Positions 16,557 to 25,428 of a DNA stretch of 64,000 nt are shown here, in pieces. A program made the position numbers and the translations under genes. A model generated the notes under the pieces. The model was not told the origin of the DNA and ran no database searches. It worked only from the letters and a program-made list of their open reading frames with translations. The first letter of the stretch is position 1. The number at the start of each line of letters is the position of its first letter. The stretch comes from Methanococcoides vulcani (lineage in GTDB: Archaea > Halobacteriota > Methanosarcinia > Methanosarcinales > Methanosarcinaceae): the NCBI RefSeq assembly GCF_900111645.1, contig NZ_FOHQ01000005.1, forward strand, positions 1 to 64,000. Direction: 5' to 3'.

Positions 16557-17516
16557 TTAATCCTTCCATATTTTTGCACCGGAGTTGTTCGCACGTGTCA
16601 GGACAACGTTACCGCCAACGGTCTCATCCAGGAAAAGCTGTGCTTCCTTTCTTATCTGCTCACCTATACGCCTGTGATCCACAACACCAAACACCACAGG
16701 TCCAAAAGAGCTCATACCTGCACCTGCTGCTCCAAGGTCCTGCATGAACTCGATAAGGTCCCGCACAGCCGGTGACTGCAAAGCAACCTCTCGCTTCTTG
16801 AAACCGACCGTTTGCAAATGGTTCAGGGCCATCCCGAAGTTCTCAATATCGCCCTCTATAATTGCAGGCATCATTTGCATCAGCACAACATGACAGACTT
16901 CCTGCACTTCCTGAAGAGGAATAGGGCACTCTTTTTTGAATATATCCACTTCCTGGGCATCGTGTGCTCCTTTGGAATCCGGAAGTGCCAGTATAATATC
17001 CCAGTCAGGAAGATCATGCCTGAAAATTACCGGGGCAGGATCCGCCCTGCTGGCAGATGAAGGGGAAAATGATCCCTTCTCACTGAACTTATGCCCGCAA
17101 TCAACAAGGAAACCACCCTTCTCAAAGGAAGCAACACCTATACCGGAAGTTCCACCCCTGCCGACCCTGATCGCAAGCTCGTTAACGCTCATTCCAAGCC
17201 CGTAAAGTTCATTCACTGCCGCTGCAGCGCTCAGGGCTATCTGGGTACCAGATCCCAGACCGACATGAGGAGGCATGTCCTCTTTCACATGGACCTTTAT
17301 TCCTTCACCTTCGGGAAGCAAAGCTTCTACAGCTGCATACACCCGGTCTGAAAGACTTGATCCACCCGTTATTTCGATCCCATCATGCTTTTCAGCGCTC
17401 AGTGTGATGTTAGGCGAATCAAGGGTGATCCCTACACCGCCATCCACCCGTCCGATCTCTGCATTCATGTCTATCAAAGACAGATGCAATCTGGATGGTG
17501 ATCTTATTTTTATCAT
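16557..17516 (-). CDS. mptG: Beta-ribofuranosylaminobenzene 5'-phosphate synthase (methanopterin pathway)
   Basis: 319 residues with a GHMP-kinase-like fold. Recognised by SRLHLSLIDMN at the start, the GHMP loop GLGSGTQIALSAA, GRGGTSGIGVASFEKGGFLVDCGH and the C-terminal GAAGAGMSSFGPVVF. The enzyme condenses 4-aminobenzoate (or 4-hydroxybenzoate-derived precursor) with PRPP, releasing CO2, the step that commits carbon to tetrahydromethanopterin. It is the first gene of a tight cluster with nop5 and flpA, which is an unusual functional mix but probably reflects compact operon packing. Confidence 0.95.
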   Translation of the reverse strand: MIKIRSPSRLHLSLIDMNAEIGRVDGGVGITLDSPNITLSAEKHDGIEITGGSSLSDRVYAAVEALLPEGEGIKVHVKEDMPPHVGLGSGTQIALSAAAAVNELYGLGMSVNELAIRVGRGGTSGIGVASFEKGGFLVDCGHKFSEKGSFSPSSASRADPAPVIFRHDLPDWDIILALPDSKGAHDAQEVDIFKKECPIPLQEVQEVCHVVLMQMMPAIIEGDIENFGMALNHLQTVGFKKREVALQSPAVRDLIEFMQDLGAAGAGMSSFGPVVFGVVDHRRIGEQIRKEAQLFLDETVGGNVVLTRANNSGAKIWKD

Positions 17517-17540
17517 GCTCGTTTATCAGTGTTCATAATA

Positions 17541-18221
17541 TTAAACACTAACACCCGAACGGGAAGAGCGTTTGTTTTTCACAAACCACCAGCCTGTCCT
17601 CAGCACTTCCCTGCTGAATATGAACATCAGCAGAGGGGGAATAAAAGAAGCTATCCTGAACCGGATATCGCCTGTCATTCTCACATCCAGCTGCTCGTCG
17701 AAGAACTGCGGAGTAATAGAATAATGGAACTGCCTGCAACCACTGTGAACGACAGAGGCCAGAGTGTGAAGATATCCGCAAAGCATCCCTGTATATGCAG
17801 GGTCAGGCAGTCCATAAGCCAGATCACAGGACAACTCACGGATATGTATACTGGAAAAAATGCTTTTCAGCAGACGAAAGATGTGATAGCTGATACCGTA
17901 GACCATTCGGCCCTTTGAGCGAATATCATCGAAAGACTCACGTAGGCTGGGTCCAGCCTCGTTTCCGTCCTCATCACCTTCCCTGCTACCATCTTCACTA
18001 ACCTCATCCAATGGCTTGCTTGTTGGGACAGATGCTTTTTCCGGACCTTTCTTTCGTGGGAAACGCATCGACAAAAAGCTCCACTTCACATCTACGATAC
18101 TATGAACACCATTCAGGTTTCCCTTTACATTGAAAACAACGTCTATCGGGGCGAACAGGATAAGCCCCAGTAAAAAAATAATGCAAAGGCTAAGCGAGTA
18201 GATGAGAAGTGACATATTCAA
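17541..18221 (-). CDS. DUF2953 membrane-anchored protein
   Basis: 226 residues: an N-terminal membrane span (about 4-28), a beta-rich segment with DVVFNVKGN and VDVKWSFLSMRF, a charged linker (DEVSEDGSREGDEDGNEAG), then SYHIFRLLKSIFSSI, ELSCDLAYGLPDPAYTGMLCGY and a second hydrophobic region near the end (FIPPLLMFIFSREV). These are the marks of DUF2953. Its neighbour is a GerW/YtfJ protein; the same pair (ytfI-ytfJ) is adjacent in Bacillus, so a conserved partnership is likely. The function in archaea is not known. Confidence 0.85.
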   Translation of the reverse strand: MNMSLLIYSLSLCIIFLLGLILFAPIDVVFNVKGNLNGVHSIVDVKWSFLSMRFPRKKGPEKASVPTSKPLDEVSEDGSREGDEDGNEAGPSLRESFDDIRSKGRMVYGISYHIFRLLKSIFSSIHIRELSCDLAYGLPDPAYTGMLCGYLHTLASVVHSGCRQFHYSITPQFFDEQLDVRMTGDIRFRIASFIPPLLMFIFSREVLRTGWWFVKNKRSSRSGVSV

Positions 18222-18257
18222 CTGCTTACGGCATTTGTCAAAAGAGAGATGACAGGA

Positions 18258-18671
18258 TCACTCTTTATCAACATCTTCCGGAACATCGACTTTGCTGCCA
18301 TGTTCCTTGCCTTCACTTTTTTTCATCTTCCCTTTTGCGGATTTTATCTTTTCGAACACTTCCGGAACCGCTTCGATCAATTTCCCGATGTCGCTCTTTC
18401 CGGAAAGGGTCAGCAGACGCACACCCTCTTCTTCGATCACTATGAAGGCAACTGGCTCGATCTTAGCACCGCCACCGCCTCCACCACCGAATCCGGTTTC
18501 AGCTCCTTCTTTAGTACCTTCTCCGCCACCACTCCCAAAACCAAAGGAAACCTTGGTAACAGGGATAATGGTCTTGTCCCCGGCAACTACCGCATCTCCG
18601 ACTACTGTCTTTGTACTGACCAGACGCTCAAGCTCACTGCTCACTTCTTTTATGACATCTTCCACACCCAT
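18258..18671 (-). CDS. GerW (YtfJ) family protein
   Basis: About 137 residues from ATG 18671, chosen for GGGGAGGT 7 bases upstream; a longer frame to 18719 has no such site. The core is typical: TVVGDAVVAGDKTIIPVTKVSFGFGSGGG, a Gly-rich loop, then AKIEPVAFIVIEEEGVRLL. The C-terminal tail is Lys/Glu-rich. GerW/YtfJ is best known from Bacillus spore germination but is widespread in non-spore-formers, including methanogens. It is paired here with the DUF2953 gene 36 bases downstream, the same neighbourhood as in bacteria. Confidence 0.9.
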   Translation of the reverse strand: MGVEDVIKEVSSELERLVSTKTVVGDAVVAGDKTIIPVTKVSFGFGSGGGEGTKEGAETGFGGGGGGGAKIEPVAFIVIEEEGVRLLTLSGKSDIGKLIEAVPEVFEKIKSAKGKMKKSEGKEHGSKVDVPEDVDKE

Positions 18672-18812
18672 ATCGATAACCTCCCCATTATCCTGAAGCC
18701 GAACCACAGGCACGACCACAGCCCACGGATATTTAATCTATTAAAGAAATTATGGGGGACAACAGTATAAATGTATTCCCATGGGAACTCCTGTCAAAAG
18801 TCAAAAGTGGCT

Positions 18813-20993
18813 TTACTGCCCCTCATTGTCCATAAAGAAGTTCATCAGCGAATACTTCACCTTCTCAGGGTCCACATCCACGAACTCGTTCCTTTCTGCA
18901 GGCGGGAACACATCGAAGACCGCGAACTTGCCAAATCTCTCCTTTGAATCGGTCAGGAACCTGCCATCAAGAAGTATGCGTGCACCGTAATCCTCAGGGG
19001 AGCGGACAACCCTGCCCATGGCCTGCCGGATCTTGCGTATCGTTGGCACCTGTATGGCAAACTCCCATCCTGCACCGTAACCAAAGACATGATCATATGC
19101 AGACTCTACTGCATTCATCCGGTCATTGAGAGCCGGATAGCCCACACCTACGATCACAACAGTGCGACCCCTGCCATCACGGTAATCGATACCCTCGCTT
19201 AAGGTCCCCCAAAGATAGGACATCAGCACGGCTTTGCCACCGGACTCACCTATAGCAAAGAAATCCGTCCTCACTTCCTGGGAAGACACACCGACCTCAT
19301 CGAGGAAGATGGGCACATCTATTCTGGGTTCCAGTTTTGAATAGAACCTCTTTGCCTCAAAGGAGCTCTGGAAAAAGATGATCACATTGCCCTTTGAATG
19401 CTCAATAGAATCCAGAAGGACCTGTTCCAGCAACCCGACCGTATGCGGATCATCCCGGTTCTTGGCAAAGAGAGGAGGAATGGATACTGCAATTGAAAGG
19501 CGTTTTTCTTCCGGGAAGGATGTACCGTAGGATATCTCGCAGGTGTCCCGTGTGATCCCCAGCGTTTTCTTCACCATATCGAACGGATGAAGTGTCGCTG
19601 ACATCAGTACACCTGAGAACAGGGAATTAAAGAGCGGCTCTGTAACGTTCTTAGGAATACATGTGAACAGTTCCACACGCCCGTATATCTCATCGTTCAT
19701 ATCCCTGCGGACATTCAGTATCGGGTAATAGTTAGGATTATGGGACAGCTCCAGATAAGCTGACAGGAAATCTGCAACATAGCGGATGTGGGAGCGCTTC
19801 ATCACACCAGTTAACCCTTTCTTGTACTGATCACGATAGGTCTCATCGAGTTTCGCCCCGATCTCGCTTGCCTCTGAAAGAAGTATCTGTATCTCATCCT
19901 TGTCGCCGAAATCCTCCTTTGCGTTGCGAAGGAACCTTGCGCGTACGATGTCGTTGCGGTCATAGGGATCACTGATACGCATGTCATACCAGTTCTTCCT
20001 GACACGCTCACGCTCACCGAACTTGAACCTGGAATTGTAGGTTTCCGTAATAACATCCTGAAAGACCTTGAACAAGTTATGGATATTGTCATCTGCCAGA
20101 AGGTCGATGTTGGCTTCAAGTTCTGCTCTTGCTTTCTCTATCGAATGCTCGGTCAGGGAAATAGAGGAATGTGAACGTGCTGCAGATTCGATATTATGCG
20201 CTTCATCAAAGATAGCGATGACATCCTGCGGCTCCTTTTCAAGCCAGCCTAATACCGTTGAGAAGATATCCGCATTCAGCACATGGTGATAATTACAGAT
20301 CAAAAGGTCCGCATGCTTAAGCTCACGTTTTAGCAGCTCATATCCGCACATGCCGTTCTGGAGAGCATGGTCATTGACCTCTTCGGGAGTGCGTACTTCT
20401 TTAAAGAGCCAGTCCCGGAACTTCTCACTATCGGACCTTAGCACCTCATAGAGGTTATTACAGGATCGATCACGCAGGCCTTTGGCCTTCTCTTCCAAAG
20501 CATCAAGCTCCTTTGACAGTTCATCACGAAGCGCTACAAAAGCCTGATCACGGGATTTCTTGTAGCTTTCCCTGGCAGACCTGAGCTCCTGCCTTTTAAG
20601 ATGCATCTCACGCTCGGTCTCCATAAGCTCAAAGGTGTTCTCCCTTTTGACAGAACACTCCTCATAATCCGCTTCAAGGGGACACATTGTTGTCTTCCCT
20701 TTCACGATTGCAACCTTGACATCGTGTGTCTTCTTAATGTCACGAGCTTCATTGATGAACTGGACCATCTGCTGATGTACATTCGTAGCTATAATGACAG
20801 TCTTGTCAAGCTGTTTTCCCACATGGAGTGATGGTGACAGAGCGCTCAGCGTCTTGCCGGTCCCGCATGCCCCCTCGAATAGCACGAACTGCTTCTGCAG
20901 AAGGGCAGAGTGTATTCTATCCATTGCCTCCTGCTGGTTATTATAACATGAACTTTTTGGGAAATATTTCATATACGCGGGATTGTCACTCAT
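18813..20993 (-). CDS. XPD/Rad3-like superfamily 2 DNA helicase with Fe-S cluster cysteines
   Basis: 726 residues. Walker A GACGTGKT at 41-48, Walker B/DEAH in IAIFDEAHNIE, and C-terminal motifs VLMSYLWGTLSEGIDY and QAMGRVVRSPEDYG. Four Cys between motifs I and II (C104 in TTMCPL, C113 in EECSV, one in RSCNN and one in NGMCGYE) can hold the 4Fe-4S cluster of the XPD/DinG group. A helical insert of about 90 residues rich in Lys, Glu and Arg lies between the second and third Cys and is larger than in Sulfolobus or Thermoplasma XPD. It should be a 5'-3' DNA helicase for repair. It stands alone between the GerW pair and the pilin gene. Confidence 0.9.
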   Translation of the reverse strand: MSDNPAYMKYFPKSSCYNNQQEAMDRIHSALLQKQFVLFEGACGTGKTLSALSPSLHVGKQLDKTVIIATNVHQQMVQFINEARDIKKTHDVKVAIVKGKTTMCPLEADYEECSVKRENTFELMETEREMHLKRQELRSARESYKKSRDQAFVALRDELSKELDALEEKAKGLRDRSCNNLYEVLRSDSEKFRDWLFKEVRTPEEVNDHALQNGMCGYELLKRELKHADLLICNYHHVLNADIFSTVLGWLEKEPQDVIAIFDEAHNIESAARSHSSISLTEHSIEKARAELEANIDLLADDNIHNLFKVFQDVITETYNSRFKFGERERVRKNWYDMRISDPYDRNDIVRARFLRNAKEDFGDKDEIQILLSEASEIGAKLDETYRDQYKKGLTGVMKRSHIRYVADFLSAYLELSHNPNYYPILNVRRDMNDEIYGRVELFTCIPKNVTEPLFNSLFSGVLMSATLHPFDMVKKTLGITRDTCEISYGTSFPEEKRLSIAVSIPPLFAKNRDDPHTVGLLEQVLLDSIEHSKGNVIIFFQSSFEAKRFYSKLEPRIDVPIFLDEVGVSSQEVRTDFFAIGESGGKAVLMSYLWGTLSEGIDYRDGRGRTVVIVGVGYPALNDRMNAVESAYDHVFGYGAGWEFAIQVPTIRKIRQAMGRVVRSPEDYGARILLDGRFLTDSKERFGKFAVFDVFPPAERNEFVDVDPEKVKYSLMNFFMDNEGQ

Positions 20994-21039
20994 CGCACAC
21001 CCTATGCATTCACCCTACTTTAATGGTAGTGATGGATCA

Positions 21040-21672
21040 TCACCCCAGAGGTCTTACCGACACAATATCCTCTGCAATAACGCGATCTGTAGTACTATCA
21101 AACACCTTAACAGTGATCTGACTGCCTTCCCTGAACCCGTAATTATTAGAAGTATCCGAGTAACCTCCGACACTGACACGAACCGTAGAAGCATCCGTAC
21201 CATTGATACTGTCATCACCATTAAGCACCAGGAACTCCCCGGCAGACCACAGACCATCGTCGATACATGGGTTGTTGCTCTTGTAGGTTGCACATGTACC
21301 GGAAGGTGTCAGATCGTAATATTTAGCAGTTACCTGCCCGTACACCTTGAACCCGCCATGTCCCACTTTACCGACATAGCTGCTGCCATCTCCGCTGAGG
21401 ACCACAAAAGTGGAGTCAAGGTCCAGCGGATCTCCGCCTTTATGTTCGAGTATCACGAAGTTCTCTTTATACTGCACTGCATTCGGAACGCCACCAACAG
21501 CATCTTTGACCTCTATCATCGCCATGGGCGTAGAAGAGGAAATGCTTCCAAAGACACCATTATCCATTACTGCTGCTGCCACCACACCTGCAAGAAGCAC
21601 GGTCAGCAGGACCAGCAGAAGCGCTCCGATTATCGGTGCTACCGCACCATCGTTTTTTAGGATCGCTACCAT
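21040..21672 (-). CDS. Archaeal type IV pilin (DUF1628 / Pilin_N)
   Basis: 210 residues. The class III signal peptide is short: a charged start MVAILKNDG, then AVAPIIGALLLVLLTVLLAGVVAAAV, the hydrophobic assembly helix of archaeal pilins with the usual AVSPIIG-type start (here AVAPIIG). The mature domain is beta-rich, with two Cys (CATYKSNNPC) able to form a disulfide and an N-linked glycosylation sequon NGT. Prepilin peptidase should cut after the Gly of KNDG. It probably forms adhesion pili; no assembly genes are adjacent, though the arl operon follows 1.6 kb later on the other strand. Confidence 0.88.
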   Translation of the reverse strand: MVAILKNDGAVAPIIGALLLVLLTVLLAGVVAAAVMDNGVFGSISSSTPMAMIEVKDAVGGVPNAVQYKENFVILEHKGGDPLDLDSTFVVLSGDGSSYVGKVGHGGFKVYGQVTAKYYDLTPSGTCATYKSNNPCIDDGLWSAGEFLVLNGDDSINGTDASTVRVSVGGYSDTSNNYGFREGSQITVKVFDSTTDRVIAEDIVSVRPLG

Positions 21673-21730
21673 AATTTCAACCGAGTGGTAGACAGCAGAG
21701 GGATATTAAATTATTTTGTCAGACAATTGC

Positions 21731-21740
21731 TATATATAAA
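21731..21740 (-). promoter_or_regulatory. TATA box for the pilin gene
   Basis: TTTATATATA on the minus strand lies about 60 bases upstream of the pilin ATG at 21672. Confidence 0.5.
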
Positions 21741-21901
21741 ACAAGAACTTGAATTTAACTCATTTTTTGAAAATATGAGAACATAATTATTGAAAAATAG
21801 ATAATTAAATGACTATGTATAGCCGGAAATTAGCATTATCGAATTTAATAATTTCCTAGAAGTGAAAACCATGTTTTGAGAATCGATACCTTTTTATCTA
21901 A

Positions 21902-21910
21902 CTTATTTAA
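21902..21910 (+). promoter_or_regulatory. TATA box for the ferredoxin gene
   Basis: CTTATTTAA lies 64 bases before the ferredoxin ATG; a purine-rich site AGGAGAAA precedes the ATG with suitable spacing. Confidence 0.45.
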
Positions 21911-21973
21911 TGGGTATATTGCAAAATTTGCAACTAATACAAGTTTAACCAACTTGAATAGGAGAAAATAATA

Positions 21974-22150
21974 ATGGTAGCAGTAATTAACAGAGACGAA
22001 TGTGTAGGATGCGGAACATGTGTAGATGACTGCCCATCCGAAGCAATTTCAATGGACGGCGACAACATCGCTGTAGTAAATGCTGACGAATGTATTGACT
22101 GTGGTGCATGTGTGGACTCCTGTCCAACAGATGCAATCACAATGGAATAA
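21974..22150 (+). CDS. 2[4Fe-4S] ferredoxin
   Basis: 58 residues with two perfect cluster motifs, [12 protein letters not shown] and [12 protein letters not shown], in a symmetrical repeat (PSEAISMD ... PTDAITME), the standard clostridial-type ferredoxin of methanogens. AGGAGA lies 7-8 bases before the ATG. It should carry low-potential electrons for CO2 reduction to formylmethanofuran, the CODH/ACS complex or biosynthetic reductases. It is a single-gene transcript with its own promoter. Confidence 0.95.
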   Translation: MVAVINRDECVGCGTCVDDCPSEAISMDGDNIAVVNADECIDCGACVDSCPTDAITME

Positions 22151-22382
22151 GCCTGCTTATTCCATTTATCTTTCTATTTTTCATATCGCTTCTTTTGTAT
22201 TGTTTTTTCATACTGTTTATTACCAGACGAGTTACGTTTCACGTCTGATCACACATTAAATAGCTGAAATGGTTGAGTGAACACTAACTTATTTAGACCC
22301 GAACCTCAAAAGAAAGCCAGAGTGTGTTGGCTATCGTGGTGATAGATATATAGCATTGACAACATTATGAGTAAAGATCATC

Positions 22383-23087
22383 ATGTTAGTTGTATTATCA
22401 GTAGGTGGATCCATACTCGCAAAGGACCTGGATCCTGAGCATTTTGTTGCCTATGCTTCCGCACTCCGGGAACTGGGACGTGAACACAAGTTAGTGATCG
22501 TTACCGGTGGCGGTGTTGCAGCAAGGAATTACATAGACGTTGCAAGGACCGTCGGAGCAAACGAAGTTGTGTGCGATTTTATCGGAATTGACATAACAAG
22601 ACTGAACGCCCAGCTCCTGATTGCAGCACTTGGAAAAGATGCGTATCCTGAACCCCCTACCAGCTACAAGGAAGCTGAATCTGCCCTTGCATCAGGGAAG
22701 ATAGTGGTAATGGGAGGAGTAATTCCGGGACAGACCACAGATGCGGTTTCCGCAGTTCTTGCCGAATATCTCAATGCAGACATGATGGTTATCGCAACAT
22801 CCGTTGACGGCGTATATTCAAGTGATCCAAGAGAAGACCCGGATGCTAAGAAGTATGATGTCATGACAGCAAAAGAACTTGTCAGCGTTGTAATTTCAAC
22901 AGAAATGAAAGCCGGATCCAAATCACCTGTCGACCCTCTTGCTTCCAAGATCATCGAGCGCTGCAACATCGATACTATAGTAATGGATGGAACTGATCCG
23001 GAGGATGTACTTCAGGTCGTACTTCAGGAATGCTCAAAAGTAGGCGAGATAACCGGAGTGCGCCTTGGCACACGTATAATCGGCTGA
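22383..23087 (+). CDS. pyrH: UMP kinase (archaeal PyrH)
   Basis: 234 residues of the amino-acid-kinase fold: VVLSVGGSIL at the start, VIVTGGGVAARNYIDVAR, GIDITRLNAQLLIAAL, VVMGGVIPGQTTDAVSAVLAEYL, IATSVDGVYSSDPREDPDA and PVDPLASKIIERCNI. Archaeal UMP kinases have this length and the same motif set. It makes UDP from UMP for pyrimidine and, here, nucleotide-sugar metabolism. A TATA-like ATTAAATA lies near 22254. A terminator hairpin follows. Confidence 0.95.
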   Translation: MLVVLSVGGSILAKDLDPEHFVAYASALRELGREHKLVIVTGGGVAARNYIDVARTVGANEVVCDFIGIDITRLNAQLLIAALGKDAYPEPPTSYKEAESALASGKIVVMGGVIPGQTTDAVSAVLAEYLNADMMVIATSVDGVYSSDPREDPDAKKYDVMTAKELVSVVISTEMKAGSKSPVDPLASKIIERCNIDTIVMDGTDPEDVLQVVLQECSKVGEITGVRLGTRIIG

Positions 23088-23145
23088 TCTAAAAAGTAAA
23101 TGTTGATCTGATGATCGATACCTTTTATTGATTTCAAAATGAACT

Positions 23146-23192
23146 TGTGATGGAGAAAGGATAAAATCCATCACAGGGAAGCATCTTTTTTT
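23146..23192 (+). terminator. Hairpin and T-run after pyrH
   Basis: Perfect 9-bp stem TGTGATGGA / TCCATCACA (23146-23154 and 23167-23175) with a 12-base loop, followed ten bases later by TTTTTTT (23186-23192). It separates pyrH from the archaellum operon. Confidence 0.65.
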
Positions 23193-23200
23193 GGAATATT

Positions 23201-23208
23201 TTTATATA
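23201..23208 (+). promoter_or_regulatory. TATA box for the archaellum operon
   Basis: TTTATATA about 78 bases before the arlCE ATG; a second AT-rich candidate (TATATTAATACATATA) lies near 23225-23240. Confidence 0.45.
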
Positions 23209-23285
23209 ATAGCATGATACATCTATATTAATACATATATGTTTGAGGTTAAATCTACAGTCTAATTACAGCAGTCCGTGAAAAT

Positions 23286-24599
23286 ATGGCTGGATTCAGT
23301 AATAAATTGAAGAATCTTACAAAGGGAATTCTTCGAAAAAATGGGAGCAGCGGACAGAAAGGTTCACCTTTCGATCCACAAGCGTCTCCATTTGATTCGC
23401 CGCAATCCCCTTTTGCAGCAGGCCCCCCTGATTTTGGTGATGCCACTAATTTTCCCGGAGGGACACCTTCGGGACCACCGGGAGGTTTGCCTTTTGGAGC
23501 TGCATCCTCATATCCTTCACCACCAGGACCGGGAGGAGATCACACTCTGCAACCCGAACCTGTTGACAATAAGCAGATCAACGAAAATGCCGAAAAGATC
23601 AAAGCACTTGAAAACAAACTCTCAAAAGTCGATACAGCCATTTCTACAGTGCAGAGGGAAAGCCAGAGTGTGAAAACAACAGTCGATAAGATCGACCAGA
23701 GCGTACTGGAACTCCTTTCGCTTTACGAATTGGTTTCGAACCAGGTAAATCCTTTTGTTGGAGATGAGCTTGGAGGTCGTGCCACTATTGAGCGTTTTGA
23801 CAAGGCTGAAAAAAGGATAGCTGAAGTTGCCGATTTTGTAATGATGCTCCAGAACGAGGTAGAAGGACTTAACCAGAGCATGCAGATGCCAGGGCTTCCT
23901 GCTGAAGCAGAATCAAAAATAGAGAATATAACTACAAAAATGGACGTTTTTGCAGATTCACTCGTTACACTTCAGGAAAGCGTTACGGAGATCTCCTATC
24001 AGGTCAAGGATGCATACGAAAGGCAAAAGCAACTTGACATGGACATTGTGGATATTGCACAAACAACAAGCACCTTTGCCGGCAGGATAGGTGAACTTGA
24101 GAAGATCGACCTTTCCGAACTACAGGAAAAAGTGGAACAGTCAATCCTTAAAAGATCACAGGCAACCAATGGTGAGCTTTCAAACCAGACCGATGAATAC
24201 GGGGAACCTATAAGTGAAGGAAAGCAAGCAGGTGAGAGATCACCTATAGTGCGCCTGGAGTCCATTAAGAAGAACCCTATGAGTGTCGTGGTCCTGCTGA
24301 ACTGGATAGAGTTCCTGATGGAACGCGTCGGCAGAAACAACCTCATGGATGCTCTTGATTATTATGTTGATATCGGCTGGATAAGTGAAGAGGTCAGATC
24401 AGAGATCATGGCCTATGCAAGAGGAATAGACTACTATGTGGAAAAACCCACATGGAGGCTTTTACCGGAAGATCACACAAAGTCACTCCTTTTCATCGAA
24501 AGGCTTTGCGGACGCAAGATCGACAGGAACATGCTCAGCATGATCGACAGGGAAATGGCGAAAGTGAAGCATGGCCTGGAGGAGCTTTATGGGATTTGA
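23286..24599 (+). CDS. Archaellum accessory protein, fused ArlC-ArlE type (FlaC/FlaE)
   Basis: 437 residues. A Pro/Gly/Ser-rich N-terminus (about 20-90, many PF, PP and GP) is followed by a long coiled coil, then an ArlC (FlaC) segment with LLSLYELVSNQVNPFVG near 145, more coiled coil, and a C-terminal ArlD/E domain with VVLLNWIEFLMERVGRNNL and YYVDIGWISEEV. This fused form is found in Methanomicrobia. ArlC/D/E link the motor to chemotaxis through CheF and form the cytosolic ring. The stop overlaps the arlF gene by 11 bases. No archaellin gene precedes it. Confidence 0.9.
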   Translation: MAGFSNKLKNLTKGILRKNGSSGQKGSPFDPQASPFDSPQSPFAAGPPDFGDATNFPGGTPSGPPGGLPFGAASSYPSPPGPGGDHTLQPEPVDNKQINENAEKIKALENKLSKVDTAISTVQRESQSVKTTVDKIDQSVLELLSLYELVSNQVNPFVGDELGGRATIERFDKAEKRIAEVADFVMMLQNEVEGLNQSMQMPGLPAEAESKIENITTKMDVFADSLVTLQESVTEISYQVKDAYERQKQLDMDIVDIAQTTSTFAGRIGELEKIDLSELQEKVEQSILKRSQATNGELSNQTDEYGEPISEGKQAGERSPIVRLESIKKNPMSVVVLLNWIEFLMERVGRNNLMDALDYYVDIGWISEEVRSEIMAYARGIDYYVEKPTWRLLPEDHTKSLLFIERLCGRKIDRNMLSMIDREMAKVKHGLEELYGI

Positions 24600-25359
24600 G
24601 ACCACTGTTGTCATTTCCATATTCTTTGTCTCGGTCCTTGTCCTCGGCACAAACTCCTACGCTGTGATGAGCAGTTCAAATGATGTCATCAGCGATGCTG
24701 AAGACATAAGGTATGAAATGCAATATAACAAGCTCAACAGTGCAGTATCCCCTGGGTCGATGACGTTGGACAATGAAAGTTCCATATTGATGATCGAGGT
24801 GACCAACAGCGGAAGTGTTGTCCTTGATTCTGATGAGATCAGTATGCTGATGGATGGATATCTCCTTAATTACGACTACTATCCAGAAACTGCAAAATGG
24901 TATCCCGGGGAAACAAAAATATTTGCAGTTGAAGATATTTCCGGATCAGCCAGTAAAAGAGTGAAGATCGTTACAGACAGTGGTGTAGCCGGCTATATAG
25001 GCGGTGTTCCGGGCAGTGGAGATGGGACCATTCCGGAGATCGATTGGGAAATCGATTCCCCTGAAGGAAATACCGATGAGATCATTACGATCGATTCAAT
25101 GAAGAGCGACAAACCAAACTCAATATTGATAGTAGAGGCAACTAATCACGGAGATGAGGTACTCTATGCAGATGAACTAAGCATACTGGTAGACGGAAAA
25201 GTCAAGCTCTATAGTTACTCACCAGACACGAGAACCTGGTATTCGGGAGAAACGAAGACCTTTGCAATAGAGGGTGTTTCAGGATCTGCATATATGAAAG
25301 TTGAGATCATTACCGATAGCGGCATATCCGCATCTTTCAGCGGAATCCCGGAAAAATAA
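24589..25359 (+). CDS. arlF: Archaellum stator protein ArlF (FlaF) with a duplicated beta-sandwich domain
   Basis: 256 residues from ATG 24589, which has GGAGGAG at correct distance; the longer frame from 24571 has none. An N-terminal span (VVISIFFVSVLVLGTNSYAV) is followed by two similar beta domains: the first with SSILMIEVTNSG, WYPGETKIFAVEDISGSA and VKIVTDSGV, the second with NSILIVEATNHG, WYSGETKTFAIEGVSGSA and VEIITDSGI. ArlF normally has one such domain (about 130-170 residues); here it is tandemly duplicated. ArlF and ArlG form the stator that binds the S-layer in the pseudoperiplasm. Confidence 0.88.
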   Translation: MGFETTVVISIFFVSVLVLGTNSYAVMSSSNDVISDAEDIRYEMQYNKLNSAVSPGSMTLDNESSILMIEVTNSGSVVLDSDEISMLMDGYLLNYDYYPETAKWYPGETKIFAVEDISGSASKRVKIVTDSGVAGYIGGVPGSGDGTIPEIDWEIDSPEGNTDEIITIDSMKSDKPNSILIVEATNHGDEVLYADELSILVDGKVKLYSYSPDTRTWYSGETKTFAIEGVSGSAYMKVEIITDSGISASFSGIPEK

Positions 25360-25428
25360 CTAAGGGTAAATAAAGAATAAATAATTGAAAAGAGATTCTA
25401 AATTACCGGATCATAAAAAGGTGTACAG

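Noticed and set aside
18292-18696. 134-residue plus-strand frame with a poly-Pro run
   Set aside because: It is the reverse of the Gly-rich loop of the GerW gene; poly-Pro comes from poly-Gly codons read backwards.
23341-23673. 110-residue frame inside arlCE
   Set aside because: An out-of-frame His/Leu/Arg-rich shadow of the Pro-rich N-terminal part of the archaellum protein.
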